Translations under genes and position numbers: made by a program
Assembly: GCA_947306285.1 (NCBI GenBank)
Contig: CAMZGB010000057.1
Location: 1-6,471, forward strand
Origin: an uncultured Lachnospira sp.
GTDB taxonomy: Bacteria > Bacillota > Clostridia > Lachnospirales > Lachnospiraceae
Direction: 5' to 3'
Length of the DNA: 6,471 bases
In this document: positions 6,442 through 6,471 of the stretch, one piece after another
Layout: each line of letters opens with the position of its first letter
Position numbering within the stretch: position 1 is the stretch's first letter
Notes under the pieces: model-generated
What the model saw: only the letters and a program-made list of their open reading frames with translations
What the model was told of the DNA's origin: nothing
Database searches by the model: none

Positions 6442-6471
6442 AAACCGTTGAAGAAGAGTAAGTAAGTTTTA
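6442..6471 (+). promoter_or_regulatory. Possible 5' end of a T-box leader (cut by the window edge)
   Basis: The first transcribed bases contain GTTGAAGAAGAGTAAGTA (6448-6465), which resembles the conserved 5' side of T-box stem I, where a GATGAAGA-like K-turn strand is followed by GAGTA/AGTA. The position just after a strong promoter fits. The specifier loop, antiterminator and T-box sequence would lie outside the window, so this rests on a short match. If correct, the downstream gene is probably an aminoacyl-tRNA synthetase or an amino acid biosynthesis or transport gene. Confidence 0.45.

Overview
The window reads as an AT-rich, low-GC Firmicute chromosome, most likely a gut or rumen clostridium of the Lachnospiraceae type. 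This rests on strong GGAGG ribosome binding sites, A/T-rich codon use, a lysine-rich secreted protein with Big_2-like domains, a HAMP-SpoIIE phosphatase and a probable T-box leader start at the right edge. The genus is an inference; no rRNA or marker gene is present. There is no sign of a mobile element, CRISPR array, tRNA or phage gene.

Layout. Positions 1-1810 (+) hold the 3' part of a short-chain dehydrogenase/reductase (SDR) gene of the gluconate 5-dehydrogenase/KduD type. It is followed after 16 bp by a complete threonine ammonia-lyase (ilvA/tdcB type) with a C-terminal ACT domain, probably in the same operon. After a 73-bp AT-rich gap with a possible promoter comes a 521-residue secreted protein (+). 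It combines a signal peptide, about three Ig-like (Big_2-like) modules and a C-terminal PIG-L/LmbE-type zinc deacetylase domain. A perfect 13-bp inverted repeat at 3450-3481 sits between convergent genes and should terminate transcription from both sides.

The minus strand carries a two-gene operon transcribed from about 6336 leftwards. The first gene is a polytopic membrane acyltransferase-like protein that starts at TTG. Twenty bp further on is a membrane-anchored sensor phosphatase with TM-Cache-TM-HAMP-SpoIIE/PP2C architecture. A clear extended -10 promoter (TGATATAAT) lies upstream. Divergent from it, a strong TTGACA-17-TAATAT promoter drives a transcript off the right edge, and its first bases resemble the 5' end of a T-box leader.

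How the genes may work together. The SDR and IlvA pair suggests catabolism or interconversion of hydroxy/keto compounds beside threonine-to-2-oxobutyrate conversion. The secreted PIG-L deacetylase and the membrane acyltransferase face each other and could act on the same class of surface glycan, one removing and one adding acyl groups; this is inference from domain content only. The phosphatase would link an extracytoplasmic signal to a cytoplasmic STAS-type partner that is not encoded here. I see no clearly new defence or mobile system; the most interesting items are the Ig-PIG-L fusion, the acyltransferase-phosphatase operon and the cut-off T-box.
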